Of a stretch of 51,242 nt of DNA, positions 24,291 to 34,342 are shown piece by piece. Below the pieces are notes generated by a model. The model made no database searches. It worked only from the letters and a program-made list of their open reading frames with translations, and was not told the origin of the DNA. A program made the translations under genes and the position numbers. Source of the stretch: an uncultured Alphaproteobacteria bacterium (GTDB lineage: Bacteria > Pseudomonadota > Alphaproteobacteria > RF32 > CAG-239). Each line of letters opens with the position of its first letter. Position 1 is the first letter of the stretch. The DNA lies in the NCBI GenBank assembly GCA_944392325.1, contig CALXWI010000005.1, positions 1 through 51,242 of the forward strand, written 5' to 3'.

Positions 24291-25592
24291 GTGTTGGCAT
24301 TGGCATTTTTTGTTTCCGTTTTTTCTACCGTTACGTGGCTGATTTATGCCTTTTTGTTTGTGTCAGAAAAATTGAGCGGAATTCCGCTTAATGCGCTGAG
24401 CTTGTTTGATGCATCAATTTATGCCGCATTTATGATTTTGCCGGTGTTCGTGCTATGGTCGATTTTCGGATACATTAATCAATATACAACCAACCGCCAT
24501 ATTTTATCTAATATGTTGTCTTTGTTTAAGCAAATGAAGAAAAATATGGATTATACCGACTTGGTGGCGCGGATTATGTTGGAAGCCGAGCAGGAAATTA
24601 AAGATGGTTTTATCCTGAATAAATTTGATATCTTTATTGCGGATATGAATGAGCTGCTCGCGGAGATTATTCGCCGCACGGGAATCGCCTCTACCGAGCA
24701 AATCGAGAGCCTGTGGGCTAAAGTCCAAAACGGCGGAAAATGGTCGTTTGGCAAGGTATTGATTGAAGTCAGCCAAAACCAAGAAGATTTTCAGATGAGG
24801 CTATTTAATCGGGCGCAGCAGGATATTGTGTTGGCAGGCTCGATTTTGGAGTTTACCGCCAGATACCAGAGCTTGGTTAATTTGCTGGAAAAGCACGACA
24901 AAGAGCACGTGTTCCTTAACTTGATTGAAACCGGTGTATTTGGCAAAGTATATTCTATTATGGAGCCGGTAGCCGTGGAAGTCCAAAAAGCCAAAGATGC
25001 CAAACCGGCGGAGCGCGTTAAACCGAACTTCCCTAAAATTGAGCAGGAGACGGTCGGATTTTTCCAGAAAGAAGAAAGCTCGGAAAATTTGTTTGCCGAT
25101 AAAGACGAGATTGCGACAACATCTAAGTCAACATCTTTGATGTCAAAATTTAATCTGTTCCGCAAGAAAAATAAAGATAATAGCAAAAACAACGAAGAAG
25201 ATGACGACGAAAACACCGCTACGCAGGACCCATTTACCATGGCTTTGGAAAGAAGTTTTGGAGCTAATGATAAAGCCGAACCGGTTAGAGAAGAACCTCG
25301 TTTTTTGCAGAAGAAAGAGGCGTCATACCACTCAGAAGAAAATAAAGCCGAACCATGGCATGATGACAAACAACTGGATATTGAAGATTTTACCGGTCAT
25401 GTCAATAATATTGAAACCCCAAAAGCTAAAGATTTTTTGGAGACCAACAAGACCTTGAAGTCATTGCGCCAAGAGTGGGAAAAAATGAAAGCATCCGAAC
25501 TGGCGGCGCAAACTGAGAAAAAAGCCGTTAACGGTGATAATGTGGTGTATCCTTTCAGCAGTTGGGTTGATGAAGTCGGCAGCAAAAAATAA
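24291..25592 (+). CDS. Membrane protein of unknown function, upstream of yejA
   Basis: I do not recognise this 433-residue protein. The GTG at 24291 is preceded by GGAG at a 7-base gap. Two membrane helices (about 2-24 and 42-62) are followed by a helical cytoplasmic region (about 70-240) and then a long, charged, probably disordered tail rich in Lys, Glu and Asp. There are no enzyme motifs. The last 23 bases overlap the yejA start, so translation is likely coupled. The helical part with HILSNMLSLFKQMKKNMDY may be a scaffold. Confidence 0.7.
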   Translation: MLALAFFVSVFSTVTWLIYAFLFVSEKLSGIPLNALSLFDASIYAAFMILPVFVLWSIFGYINQYTTNRHILSNMLSLFKQMKKNMDYTDLVARIMLEAEQEIKDGFILNKFDIFIADMNELLAEIIRRTGIASTEQIESLWAKVQNGGKWSFGKVLIEVSQNQEDFQMRLFNRAQQDIVLAGSILEFTARYQSLVNLLEKHDKEHVFLNLIETGVFGKVYSIMEPVAVEVQKAKDAKPAERVKPNFPKIEQETVGFFQKEESSENLFADKDEIATTSKSTSLMSKFNLFRKKNKDNSKNNEEDDDENTATQDPFTMALERSFGANDKAEPVREEPRFLQKKEASYHSEENKAEPWHDDKQLDIEDFTGHVNNIETPKAKDFLETNKTLKSLRQEWEKMKASELAAQTEKKAVNGDNVVYPFSSWVDEVGSKK

Positions 25593-27399
25593 GCTTTCGT
25601 TATGGGGGTTGGCACTCGGCTTGGCTTGGTGGAGCGTGGCAACGGCAGAGGCAAAGTCAATGCCGTCATTGGCGCTGTACGGCGAGCCGAAATATGCCGC
25701 TGATTTTACTAATTTTGAATATGCGAATCCGAAGGCTCCCAAAGGTGGGCGCGTGGTGATGCCGAGTTATGGGAATTTTGACAGCCTAAACCCGTTTATT
25801 TTTAAGGGAAATGCAGCAACCGAGGCCGCGGCGCTGACTTTGGATACCTTAGGAATTGTGCCGGTTGATGATTATGCTACCGTGTATCCGTTGTTGGCAA
25901 AAAAGTTTGAGCTGCCGAAAGACCACTCATTTGTGGGGTTTGAGCTTGATGAAAGAGCTAAGTTCAGCAACGGAAAACCGGTTACTGCAGATGATGTGAT
26001 TTTCAGCTTTAAGGCGATTACCGAGCAAGGCGCACCGATTTATAAGGTGTATTATGCCGATGTGGACAGAGTGGAAAAAGTCAATGACCGGAAGGTGCGT
26101 TTCTACTTCAAAAAAAATTCTCAAAATAAAGAGCTGCCACTGATTTTGGCGCAGTTGAGCGTATTCTCGGCAGACGACTGGAAAGGCAAAGATTTCAGCA
26201 AGCCGACGCTCAAACCTTTTGTGGGGAGCGGGCCTTATGTGATTGATAAAGTGCAGGCAGGAAAGTCAATTACGTTTAAGCGCAACCCGGATTATTGGGC
26301 CAAAGATTTGCCATCAAGGCGCGGATTTTTTAATTTTGATGAAGTGGTGTATGACTATTATCAAGACACAACCGTAACCTTGCAGGCTTTGTTTGCCGGA
26401 AATATTGATATGCGCGAAGAATATATCGCCAAAAATTGGGTCACCGGTTATGACAACAAAAAAGTGACTCAAGGACAAGTCATCAAAGAAGAAATTGAGC
26501 ACAACAAGGCTACTAATTTGCAGATGTTTGTGTTTAACCTCCGCAAAAGCAAATTTGCCGACCGGCGCGTAAGGCAGGCTATCGGCTTGGCATTCGACTT
26601 TGATTGGGCTAACGAAAAACTATTTTACAGCCAGTACAAGAGAATCGAAAGCTACTTTAACAATACCGGTATGGAGGCCAAAGGACTGCCCCAAGGCAAG
26701 GAGCTGAAGATACTAAACAAATATCGCGCGCAGTTGCCCAAAGAAGTGTTTAGCCAAGCTCCAAAACAGCCATCGCATAAAGGTGGAGCGGCCAAGACAC
26801 GAGAGAATCTGAAACAGGCGGTTAAGCTCTTGAATGCGGCCGGATATGACTTTGTGGACGGCAAGATGACCAACTTGAAAAGCGGAGAGCCTTTGGAGCT
26901 GGAAATTATTGATAATTCAGCTAACGGAAGCTCTTTTACACGGGTGATGCTGCCGTTTATCAACAACCTAAAAAAAATCGGCATTGAAGCAAAATTCAGA
27001 ACCATTGAGGTTAATATTTACAAAAATCGCTTGGATAATTTTGATTTTGATATAGCGATTTTGGCTTTTGGAATGAGCCAAATGCCGGGGAACGAGCAAA
27101 AGGAAATGTGGGGCAGCCAATCTGCCATGGTTAAAGGCTCGTATAACATCGGCGGAGTGCAGAACAAAATTGTCGATGCGTTGATTGAGGGGCTGATTAA
27201 AGCTCAGAAAAAAGATGATTATCAGGCTTATGTAGCAGCCCTAGACCGCGTGATGCTGAATGAGTATTATGTGATTCCCAACTGGTATTCTCCCTCAGAC
27301 AGAGTGGCTTATCAGAACAAATTTGAGCACCCAAAGACCAAGCTTAAAGTCGGGTTTCAGCCCTTTAGCTGGTGGTTGAAAGAGGAGTTTCGGCAATGA
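25570..27399 (+). CDS. yejA: ABC transporter substrate-binding protein, YejA-like
   Basis: A periplasmic solute-binding protein of family 5 (SBP_bac_5), 609 residues. The ATG at 25570 starts a signal peptide ([19 protein letters not shown]). The mature protein begins with [12 protein letters not shown] and [18 protein letters not shown], the YejA subfamily pattern. In Enterobacteria YejABEF imports peptides, including the microcin C Trojan-horse antibiotic; a peptide or muropeptide substrate here is inference. It overlaps the preceding orphan by 23 bases and yejB by 4 (ATGA). Confidence 0.9.
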   Translation: MKSAAKNKLSLWGLALGLAWWSVATAEAKSMPSLALYGEPKYAADFTNFEYANPKAPKGGRVVMPSYGNFDSLNPFIFKGNAATEAAALTLDTLGIVPVDDYATVYPLLAKKFELPKDHSFVGFELDERAKFSNGKPVTADDVIFSFKAITEQGAPIYKVYYADVDRVEKVNDRKVRFYFKKNSQNKELPLILAQLSVFSADDWKGKDFSKPTLKPFVGSGPYVIDKVQAGKSITFKRNPDYWAKDLPSRRGFFNFDEVVYDYYQDTTVTLQALFAGNIDMREEYIAKNWVTGYDNKKVTQGQVIKEEIEHNKATNLQMFVFNLRKSKFADRRVRQAIGLAFDFDWANEKLFYSQYKRIESYFNNTGMEAKGLPQGKELKILNKYRAQLPKEVFSQAPKQPSHKGGAAKTRENLKQAVKLLNAAGYDFVDGKMTNLKSGEPLELEIIDNSANGSSFTRVMLPFINNLKKIGIEAKFRTIEVNIYKNRLDNFDFDIAILAFGMSQMPGNEQKEMWGSQSAMVKGSYNIGGVQNKIVDALIEGLIKAQKKDDYQAYVAALDRVMLNEYYVIPNWYSPSDRVAYQNKFEHPKTKLKVGFQPFSWWLKEEFRQ

Positions 27400-28469
27400 G
27401 AAATTATATTATTAAACGACTGCTGCTCATCCCGCTGACTTTGCTTGGCATATTGACCATTAATTTTGTGATTATTCAGATGGCGCCGGGGGGACCGGTG
27501 GAGTATATGCTGGCTAAATATCGCGGAATGAATGTGTCGGCAACCGGAAATTTGAGCGCGGCGGCGCAGATGGACGTATCAAAGTCAAGCTCGCAATACC
27601 AAGGAGCGCAAGGCGTGCCCGAAGACTTGGTAAAAGAGCTGGAAAAACAGTTTGGCTTTGATAAGCCGGTGCATGAGCGATTTATTAAAATGGTGGCGGA
27701 TTATTTGTGTTTTGACTTTGGCAAAAGCTATTACAAAGACAAAAGCGTGTGGGAGCTGATTAAAGAGCGGATGCCGGTGTCGGTGTCGCTGGGGCTGTGG
27801 TCAACGCTGATTATTTATTTGGTGGCTATTCCGCTAGGCATAAAAAAAGCCGTACGCGACGGGACAAAGTTTGATGTGTGGACGTCATTTGCGGTGATTG
27901 TGGGTGCGGCAATTCCGGTGTTTTTGTTTGCGGTGTTTTTGATTGTGTTTTTGGCGGGCGGAACATATTGGCAATGGTTTCCGCTCCGAGGGCTGACTTC
28001 AGCCAACTGGGACGAGTTATCATGGCCAGCGAAAATTGCTGATTATTTTTGGCATATCACCCTGCCGGTGTTAACGATGGTTATCGGCGGATTTGCCAGC
28101 CTGACCATGCTGACTAAAAACTCGTTTATTGATGAAATCAACAAGCCCTATGTGCTGACCGCAAAGGCCAAGGGGTTAACCGAAAATCAGGTGCTATATG
28201 GGCATGTGTTCCGCAATGCGATGCTGATTGTGATTGCGGGGTTTCCGAATATGCTGATTAAAATGCTGTTTACGGGAGCACTGCTGATTGAAGTGATTTT
28301 CTCCTTAAACGGGTTGGGCTTGCTTGGGTATGAGGCGATTATGACGCGAGATTATCCGGTGATTTTTGGGACATTATATATCTTTGCGCTGCTGGGTTTA
28401 ATCTTGAAGCTGATTAGCGACATTACCTATTCAATCGTCGACCCGAGGATTAATTTTGAGGCGGCGTAA
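27396..28469 (+). CDS. yejB: ABC transporter permease, YejB-like
   Basis: An inner-membrane permease of the DppB/OppB class, 357 residues. The ATG at 27396 shares the ATGA overlap with yejA and has GAGGAG upstream. It starts [20 protein letters not shown] and has the family's [11 protein letters not shown] segment. Six membrane segments are apparent, and the ATPase-docking loop contains [19 protein letters not shown]. The normal partners yejE (second permease) and yejF (ATPase) do not follow; an opposing rppH starts its 3' end 8 bases later. Confidence 0.92.
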   Translation: MRNYIIKRLLLIPLTLLGILTINFVIIQMAPGGPVEYMLAKYRGMNVSATGNLSAAAQMDVSKSSSQYQGAQGVPEDLVKELEKQFGFDKPVHERFIKMVADYLCFDFGKSYYKDKSVWELIKERMPVSVSLGLWSTLIIYLVAIPLGIKKAVRDGTKFDVWTSFAVIVGAAIPVFLFAVFLIVFLAGGTYWQWFPLRGLTSANWDELSWPAKIADYFWHITLPVLTMVIGGFASLTMLTKNSFIDEINKPYVLTAKAKGLTENQVLYGHVFRNAMLIVIAGFPNMLIKMLFTGALLIEVIFSLNGLGLLGYEAIMTRDYPVIFGTLYIFALLGLILKLISDITYSIVDPRINFEAA

Positions 28470-28477
28470 AACCACTA

Positions 28478-28951
28478 TCAATATTTATCAATTATTTCTT
28501 TAAATATTTTGATAATAGCGGCGTAGGTCGGCTTTTTGAAGTCAATGACATGTCTGTCAGCTTCGGTAATATCCGCCCAGCGCCAAGACTTAAATTCCGG
28601 CTCAGCGGTGTTGAGGTTGATTTCGGAATCTTCTCCGGTAAAGTAAAACAGCGACCAGTATTGCTCGTTGCCGGCATCAGTACGACCGCGGAGTGAGTTG
28701 CGCTTGACAATCTCGGCCGGAAAGTCATAGATAAAAGCATCTGGTATGGTATAAACTAACTGTGCCGAACGGACGGAGGTTTCTTCCCAAAGCTCGCGGG
28801 CCGCGGCTTGGGCGATGCTCTCACCTTCATCAATACCGCCTTGTGGAAACTGCCAAGCGTCCTGATAATTGCCTTTGCGCTCACAGAGAAGGACTTTTTT
28901 GTCTTTATTAAACAGCACTACTCCGGCGTTTTTGCGATAATGTTTCAACAA
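28478..28951 (-). CDS. rppH: RNA pyrophosphohydrolase (Nudix)
   Basis: RppH removes pyrophosphate from the 5' end of triphosphorylated mRNAs and so opens them to RNase E decay. The 157-residue protein contains a full Nudix box, GG-I-D-E-G-E-(S)-x6-ARELWEET. It also has WQFPQGG before it and the RppH-like YDFP segment. It is the last gene of the minus-strand envelope block, 9 bases after the pseudo-deacetylase gene. Confidence 0.95.
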   Translation of the reverse strand: MLKHYRKNAGVVLFNKDKKVLLCERKGNYQDAWQFPQGGIDEGESIAQAAARELWEETSVRSAQLVYTIPDAFIYDFPAEIVKRNSLRGRTDAGNEQYWSLFYFTGEDSEINLNTAEPEFKSWRWADITEADRHVIDFKKPTYAAIIKIFKEIIDKY

Positions 28952-28960
28952 ATTATCCTC

Positions 28961-30127
28961 CTATTCTGTAATAACTGATGACAACGGCACCAGCGCGAAG
29001 GGGTGTTCAGCCTCTTGGACGTTTTGGGCTTTCATTTGCTCGTAGCTCAACTGCGGAGAAAAGGTTTGTACCCAGTTGTAGAGCTCTTGCAAGACTATTG
29101 GCTTGGGGGCAACTGCGATAACCACAGCTCCGTTCTTTTGTGCCAAGACCTCGGCCTTATCAATCTGCTGGCGGACATTGGCTCGGGAAAAATCTTCATC
29201 AATCACAATATCAGCGTGGCGGCGCGGAAGCCCCTTAACCTCAGCCTGATTGACGCCGTCTTCACCGGTGGCATCAACCATAGCTAAGCCACGGTCGCGG
29301 ACATCCGTCAACAGCTCAATTATCCGCGGACGGCTGCCCTCATCAGCAATACCGCGATTGATAACAATGCCGGAAATAGGAGCGGCTAAGTTTAAGCTCT
29401 TATGAAAACGAGCAAAATTTTCGGTCTGACTGGCGGTAATACTCATAGACAGAGGACCGGAATCTGACTTCAAAAAGTCTTTGGAAGAGAGGTACAAATC
29501 AACATAAGTTTCGTGCCCTTTCTCCCGCGATTTATTGATAAGAGGTTTAATCTCGGGGCCATAAGGGGAAAAGGACAAGGCTATTTGTGAGGGGAACTTA
29601 TCAATAACCGCATTGGTGGTGCGGCGGTCTAAGCCGGCGCCTTTAACCACAATGGCGACCTTGAAGAACCCTGGGGCAACGGCCTCCGGCTCGGCTGAAT
29701 ATTCAATCCAAGCTTTATCCCCATTATCAGCAATGCGCGGCAGGCGCAGGCCGCCCTCTTCTGCCTCGAGTGAAGTATCAACTTCTACTTGGGGCAGAGG
29801 CTTAAAATTGCTGACATCGGGAAGTTTGCTCAGATTAGGCGTGCCGGCCATAACCTCGCGGACGTAATCATCAGCGGTTTCAGCGGGGCGCGGGGCTGTG
29901 GGTTCAGCCGAGGCTTGTTCAGCGGAAGGGCGGCGAATCCTATCCGGCAAGGTCAAAATATATTTGGGCGATTTGTTTTTGCGCTCGTAAATAATCTTTT
30001 CAACCTTGTTGCGGAACTCCGGCTCGCTGCTTTGCGAGGCAAAAAACAGTCCGACACCGATGATGAGCGATATTATCGCCACCGCAATTATGCTTAGCAT
30101 AATCTTTTCTTTAATTTTGCCCCACAC
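28961..30127 (-). CDS. Divergent polysaccharide deacetylase homologue, active site lost
   Basis: A 388-residue protein with an N-terminal membrane helix (about 11-30), a Pro/Ala-rich linker and a YibQ/DUF610-type domain from about residue 165. In active relatives the first strand reads I-V-I-D-D-x-G; here it is VAIVVKGAGLD, with both aspartates gone. The N-N-H-M-G-S metal motif reads VINRGIADEG. It is unlikely to deacetylate peptidoglycan and may be a structural or regulatory relic. It lies between ctpA (12 bases) and rppH (9 bases), the standard alphaproteobacterial position for this family. Confidence 0.8.
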   Translation of the reverse strand: MWGKIKEKIMLSIIAVAIISLIIGVGLFFASQSSEPEFRNKVEKIIYERKNKSPKYILTLPDRIRRPSAEQASAEPTAPRPAETADDYVREVMAGTPNLSKLPDVSNFKPLPQVEVDTSLEAEEGGLRLPRIADNGDKAWIEYSAEPEAVAPGFFKVAIVVKGAGLDRRTTNAVIDKFPSQIALSFSPYGPEIKPLINKSREKGHETYVDLYLSSKDFLKSDSGPLSMSITASQTENFARFHKSLNLAAPISGIVINRGIADEGSRPRIIELLTDVRDRGLAMVDATGEDGVNQAEVKGLPRRHADIVIDEDFSRANVRQQIDKAEVLAQKNGAVVIAVAPKPIVLQELYNWVQTFSPQLSYEQMKAQNVQEAEHPFALVPLSSVITE

Positions 30128-30139
30128 GCCTTAATTCCT

Positions 30140-31450
30140 TTACTTGTTATCTTGCCCTTGTTTATAAATCCCCAGAGCTTTGACCAAAGACAGAGCTTGT
30201 GAAAGTTGGTAATCTTTGGAGAGTTCTTCCTTTTCGGCCTTGGCAGCTTCAAGCTTTTTGGCATCGGCTTTGTCTTCGCTGTCATTCTTGAGAGCGTTAT
30301 TATATTCACCTTCACTTAGCTCAAAATTGTTTTCAATCTCTTCAACCTTGGCGGGTTTTACAATAATGTCCGGCACAATGCCTTTGACCTGAATCGAGCG
30401 ACCCGACGGTGTGTAATAACGAGCGGTGGTTAGACGCATGGCCCCGTGCTTGTCCAATGGAATAACGGTTTGAACAGAGCCTTTACCAAAGGTTTTTTCA
30501 CCCAGAATTACAGCTCGATGGTGGTCTTGTAAAGCTCCGGCGACAATCTCAGAGGCTGAGGCTGAACCATCGTTGACAATAACAACTATCGGCAGGCCGT
30601 TTAAAATATCACCTTTCTTGGCGGTGTATTTGACGGTGTCTTCCTCATTGCGGGAGCGGGTGGAAACAATCTCACCTTGCTCCAAAAACAAATCAGAAAC
30701 GGCGACAGCTTGGTCAAGAAGACCTCCGGGGTTGTTGCGGACATCTAAGATAACACCTTTTAAGTTGCCTTTGAGCTGCTTTTGAGCATCTTTGACGGCT
30801 TTGGTTATATTAGTATCAACATCTTCGGTAAAAGAGGTGACGCGAATGTAGAGAACATCACCGCCCTTGATATTGCTTTTGACAGAGCGAATCTTGATTT
30901 CTTCCCTAGTAATGGTGACATCAAAGGGTTTTTCATTGAAGCGGCGAATAGTTAATGTGATTTTAGAACCAATTTTGCCACGCATTTTTTCAACCGCCTC
31001 GTTTAAGGTCATACCGACAACCGACTGTCCGTCGATGTTGACGATATAGTCACCGGATTTTAAGCCGGCTTTATAGGCGGGAGTGTCATCCATCGGCGAA
31101 ATTACTTTGACAACGCCGCTGTCCATCGTGACTTCAATACCCAAGCCGCCAAACTTGCCTTTGGTTTGCTCGCTCATATATTTGAAATCACGACCGTCCA
31201 TATAGCTTGAATGGGGGTCAAGCGAGGTCAGCATACCATTGATGGCGGCTTCAATCAACTGCTGGTCGGAAACCTCTTCAACATAAGAAGTTTTGGCTCG
31301 TTCCAAAACATCGCCAAACAGATTAAGCAGCTCGTAAGTATCCATATTGTCGGATGTGGCCTTTTTGTCGGTCTTGGCGGCTAGGGCGCTTGAGCTCAAC
31401 ATAACCGTAACTAATAACGCTGAAGTAAATTTCATAAACTGTGATGACAT
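30140..31450 (-). CDS. ctpA: C-terminal processing peptidase (S41 family)
   Basis: A periplasmic serine protease of the Ctp/Prc family, 436 residues. A signal peptide (about 1-25, ending SSSALAA) is followed by a PDZ domain (about 95-180, with KFGGLGIEV and GDYIVNIDG) and the catalytic domain. The nucleophile Ser is in NDGSASASEI and the general-base Lys in GEKTFGKGSVQT. AGGAAAG precedes the start. In this context it usually processes peptidoglycan hydrolases or their activators, and the EnvC-like gene is directly upstream. The C-terminal tail is Lys/Glu-rich. Confidence 0.95.
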   Translation of the reverse strand: MSSQFMKFTSALLVTVMLSSSALAAKTDKKATSDNMDTYELLNLFGDVLERAKTSYVEEVSDQQLIEAAINGMLTSLDPHSSYMDGRDFKYMSEQTKGKFGGLGIEVTMDSGVVKVISPMDDTPAYKAGLKSGDYIVNIDGQSVVGMTLNEAVEKMRGKIGSKITLTIRRFNEKPFDVTITREEIKIRSVKSNIKGGDVLYIRVTSFTEDVDTNITKAVKDAQKQLKGNLKGVILDVRNNPGGLLDQAVAVSDLFLEQGEIVSTRSRNEEDTVKYTAKKGDILNGLPIVVIVNDGSASASEIVAGALQDHHRAVILGEKTFGKGSVQTVIPLDKHGAMRLTTARYYTPSGRSIQVKGIVPDIIVKPAKVEEIENNFELSEGEYNNALKNDSEDKADAKKLEAAKAEKEELSKDYQLSQALSLVKALGIYKQGQDNK

Positions 31451-31472
31451 TGTTGTTACTTTCCTAAAGTAT

Positions 31473-32708
31473 TTATTTTTTAATCCACGTAAGCGGATTG
31501 ATTGGGTGATTGTCTTTGCGTATCTCGATATATAATTTGCTATCAGAAGAATCCGGCATTTGACCGACGGGTTCTCCGGCCAGCAGCATTTGACCGAGCT
31601 CGCAGTTAATCGAATCTAATCCGGCAAGCAGGCTCAGATAGCCCTTGCCGTGTTCTATAATAATCAGGTTGCCGTAGCCCCTGAAAGGACCGGCAAAAAT
31701 AACGTTACCATCAAAAGGCGAGATAACCTGTGCCTGTGGACGGGTTTTAACAATAATACCTTTGGAGCTGACGCCTTTGGAGGTTTCTTCTCCATAGCGG
31801 GTAGCTATTGTTCCGCGAGCAGGCATCGGCAATTTGCCCTTGGCTTTAACAAAACCTTCACCTAGTTCTTTTATAGCCTGCGGTTTTAATTTAATCAAGT
31901 CAGCTTTTGCGGCTTCCTCTTGTTTTTTGCGGCGTTGTTCTTCAGCCAAGCGGCGGCGTTCTTCCTCTTGTTGTTTTTTGAGACGTTCAGCCTCAAGTTT
32001 GCCCAACAAGTCGCGCAGATCTTGAGCTTGAGATGCTAGTTTAGAAACTTTCTTTTTGGCGGCGGCGGATTGCTGCTCTATTGAGTTGCGGAGGGTAGAC
32101 TTCTTTTTGCTCAGAGCGGCAAGTTCATCGTGCTCTTGTTCCAAAAGTTTTTTCTGGGCAACGATTTTGTTAAACTGGGTTTCAACTTTTTGTTTTTGCT
32201 TGTCAATCTGTTCAAGCTTAATCTTGATGCGTTGGGCGTTTTGCTCAAGATAAGGGACGGTCTCACGCAGGAGCATGGCACTGCGGATGATTTCAACCGG
32301 CGTTAAGGGCTGCACAAACAAAGATTCCGTCGGTTTTAAGGCCAGATTTTGCAAGGCGGCAAGCGTTTTTATCAGGTTTTCATCCTCAAGCGAAAACTCG
32401 GCCTCGGCGGCATTCAACTCGGTTTGGAGTTGTTGTAGCTCGGCCTCCATGGAAGAGATTTTTTCCTCATTATTCTGGATGAGATTGGCATAGCGAATCA
32501 TCTTGCGGCTGATAGTGTCTATCTCTTGATTGATTTGCTTGGCCTCTTGCGCTAGGCGCTCGCTTTCAGCGGTTTGTTTGGCAACTTGCTCCTCCATGCG
32601 GCGCAAATCGGTTGCCGAAGGCTCGGCCGCAGCCGACAAAGCCGGTGCCAGCAGCAATGTTGCTGCCAGCAAAAACCTGCTTATGTCGGCTGTGGACAAG
32701 AGTTGCAT
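31473..32708 (-). CDS. EnvC-like murein hydrolase activator (degenerate M23)
   Basis: A 411-residue periplasmic protein: signal peptide (ending ALSAAAE), two long coiled-coil stretches (about 35-130 and 150-270), and a C-terminal LytM/M23 domain. The zinc ligands of active M23 peptidases are lost: H-x-G-x-D reads SSKGIIV, and the H-x-H strand reads YLSLLAGL. As in E. coli EnvC, it should activate amidases at the septum rather than cut itself. It lies 5 bases from the gpmI stop and 22 bases before ctpA, a conserved alphaproteobacterial order. Confidence 0.87.
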   Translation of the reverse strand: MQLLSTADISRFLLAATLLLAPALSAAAEPSATDLRRMEEQVAKQTAESERLAQEAKQINQEIDTISRKMIRYANLIQNNEEKISSMEAELQQLQTELNAAEAEFSLEDENLIKTLAALQNLALKPTESLFVQPLTPVEIIRSAMLLRETVPYLEQNAQRIKIKLEQIDKQKQKVETQFNKIVAQKKLLEQEHDELAALSKKKSTLRNSIEQQSAAAKKKVSKLASQAQDLRDLLGKLEAERLKKQQEEERRRLAEEQRRKKQEEAAKADLIKLKPQAIKELGEGFVKAKGKLPMPARGTIATRYGEETSKGVSSKGIIVKTRPQAQVISPFDGNVIFAGPFRGYGNLIIIEHGKGYLSLLAGLDSINCELGQMLLAGEPVGQMPDSSDSKLYIEIRKDNHPINPLTWIKK

Positions 32709-32713
32709 CGACT

Positions 32714-34246
32714 TTATTTCTCCAGCAGAGAGTGGCCGGTCATCTCGGCAGGTTGAGGTATACCCAAAAGGTCTAACAAGGTGGGCGATACATCAGCCAA
32801 ACGACCATCGCGCAAGCCTTTTATCGGGGTTTGGCAATTAATCAGAACTGCACGGACTTTACCTACTGTATGGGCGGTGTAGGGTTCGCCGGTAACCTCA
32901 TCAACCATTTTTTCAGCATTACCGTGGTCGGCCGTAACCAGCAAAACACCACCGACTTTTTTGATGGCATCAACTACGCGTCCCAAGCATTCATCAACCG
33001 CGGCGACAGCTTTTAAGGCGGCTTCCATTATACCGGTATGGCCGACCATATCACCATTGGCAAAGTTGCAGACAATAACATCAAAGCGTTGGTTTTCAAT
33101 GGCATCTACAAGCTTGTCGGTAACCTCATAGACTGACATCTCAGGCTTGAGGTCATAAGTGGCAACCTTGGGACTCGGTACCAAAATGCGTTCCTCGCCT
33201 TTGAACTCGCGCTCCTCACCGCCGTTAAAGAAGAAAGTAACATGGGCGTACTTCTCGGTTTCAGCAATACGGAGCTGAGTCAAGCCGTGCTCAGAGATAA
33301 CCTCACCAAAAATCTTGGTTAAAGACTCAGGTGGGAAAATGGTTTGCATAAAGCGGCGGTGGTCAACTGAATATTCAGTCATACCTACGCAAGCGGCAAA
33401 GGCAATCTCTTTAGAGCGAGCGAATCCGTTAAAGTCTTTGTCACCCAAAGCATAAAGAATCTCACGGGCACGGTCGGCGCGGAAGTTGCACATCAAGATC
33501 ACATCACCATCAGAGGCTCCGTGATAATCGCCAATGACGCAAGGAATAACAAATTCATCGGTCTTGCCGGCGGTATAAGACTGGGAAATAGCCTCATCAG
33601 CTGTGGCGGCATGAGCACCCTCGCCTAATGCTATGGCATTATAAGCGGCCTCAACTCGGTCCCAACGTTTGTCACGGTCCATAGCATAAAAACGGCCGGC
33701 AACCGTGGCGATTTTGACATTGGGGCAAGACTTCATATTTTGCTCAAACTCTTTGACGTATTCAGCACCGGAAGACGGCGGGGTGTCACGCCCGTCAAGG
33801 AAAGCGTGAACGGCAACTTTAATCCCCTGCTCAGAGAGAATCTTGCACATAGCCTCAATATGAGCTTGTGAAGAGTGGACACCGCCGGGGGACATCAACC
33901 CCATTACATGGCAGGTTTTGCCGCTCTGCTTTAAGGTGGAAATCATATCACAAAGGACTTTGTTTTGCTTAATAGATCCGTCTTTGATGGCTTGGTCAAT
34001 CATCGGCAGGTCCTGCATAACCACGCGGCCGGCGCCAAGGTTCATATGGCCGACCTCGGAGTTGCCCATTTGGCCCTCAGGCAAGCCTACGGCCAAGCCC
34101 GAAGTCTCAACAAAGCAAGTCGGGTATTCGTTGATGTATTTGTGCCAGTTGGGAGTGTGTCCCATTTCAATAGCGTTATCTTTAGTGATTTTTTCACGAT
34201 AGCCCCAGCCATCGAGTACCAGTAACATTACAGGTTTTTGGGTCAT
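32714..34246 (-). CDS. gpmI: 2,3-bisphosphoglycerate-independent phosphoglycerate mutase
   Basis: This glycolytic enzyme interconverts 3- and 2-phosphoglycerate through a phosphoserine and two manganese ions. The 510-residue protein starts with LLVLDGWGYRE (metal Asp). It carries the catalytic Ser in QMGNSEVGHMNLGAGR and the metal site VTADHGNAEKM near the C-terminus. Its length is typical of the family. It heads the gpmI-envC-ctpA unit. Confidence 0.97.
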   Translation of the reverse strand: MTQKPVMLLVLDGWGYREKITKDNAIEMGHTPNWHKYINEYPTCFVETSGLAVGLPEGQMGNSEVGHMNLGAGRVVMQDLPMIDQAIKDGSIKQNKVLCDMISTLKQSGKTCHVMGLMSPGGVHSSQAHIEAMCKILSEQGIKVAVHAFLDGRDTPPSSGAEYVKEFEQNMKSCPNVKIATVAGRFYAMDRDKRWDRVEAAYNAIALGEGAHAATADEAISQSYTAGKTDEFVIPCVIGDYHGASDGDVILMCNFRADRAREILYALGDKDFNGFARSKEIAFAACVGMTEYSVDHRRFMQTIFPPESLTKIFGEVISEHGLTQLRIAETEKYAHVTFFFNGGEEREFKGEERILVPSPKVATYDLKPEMSVYEVTDKLVDAIENQRFDVIVCNFANGDMVGHTGIMEAALKAVAAVDECLGRVVDAIKKVGGVLLVTADHGNAEKMVDEVTGEPYTAHTVGKVRAVLINCQTPIKGLRDGRLADVSPTLLDLLGIPQPAEMTGHSLLEK

Positions 34247-34342
34247 TATGTTTTTACCTCTTTTACATTTTAAAAATTTTGCTGCGTATATTATATATAA
34301 TTATTTCAAACATAAAAGCACTATTTTATGTTGCGGATAAAA

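Noticed and set aside
31473..32708. Active M23 endopeptidase
   Set aside because: The zinc-binding His and Asp positions are replaced; EnvC-type activators are normally inactive, so this is expected rather than decay.
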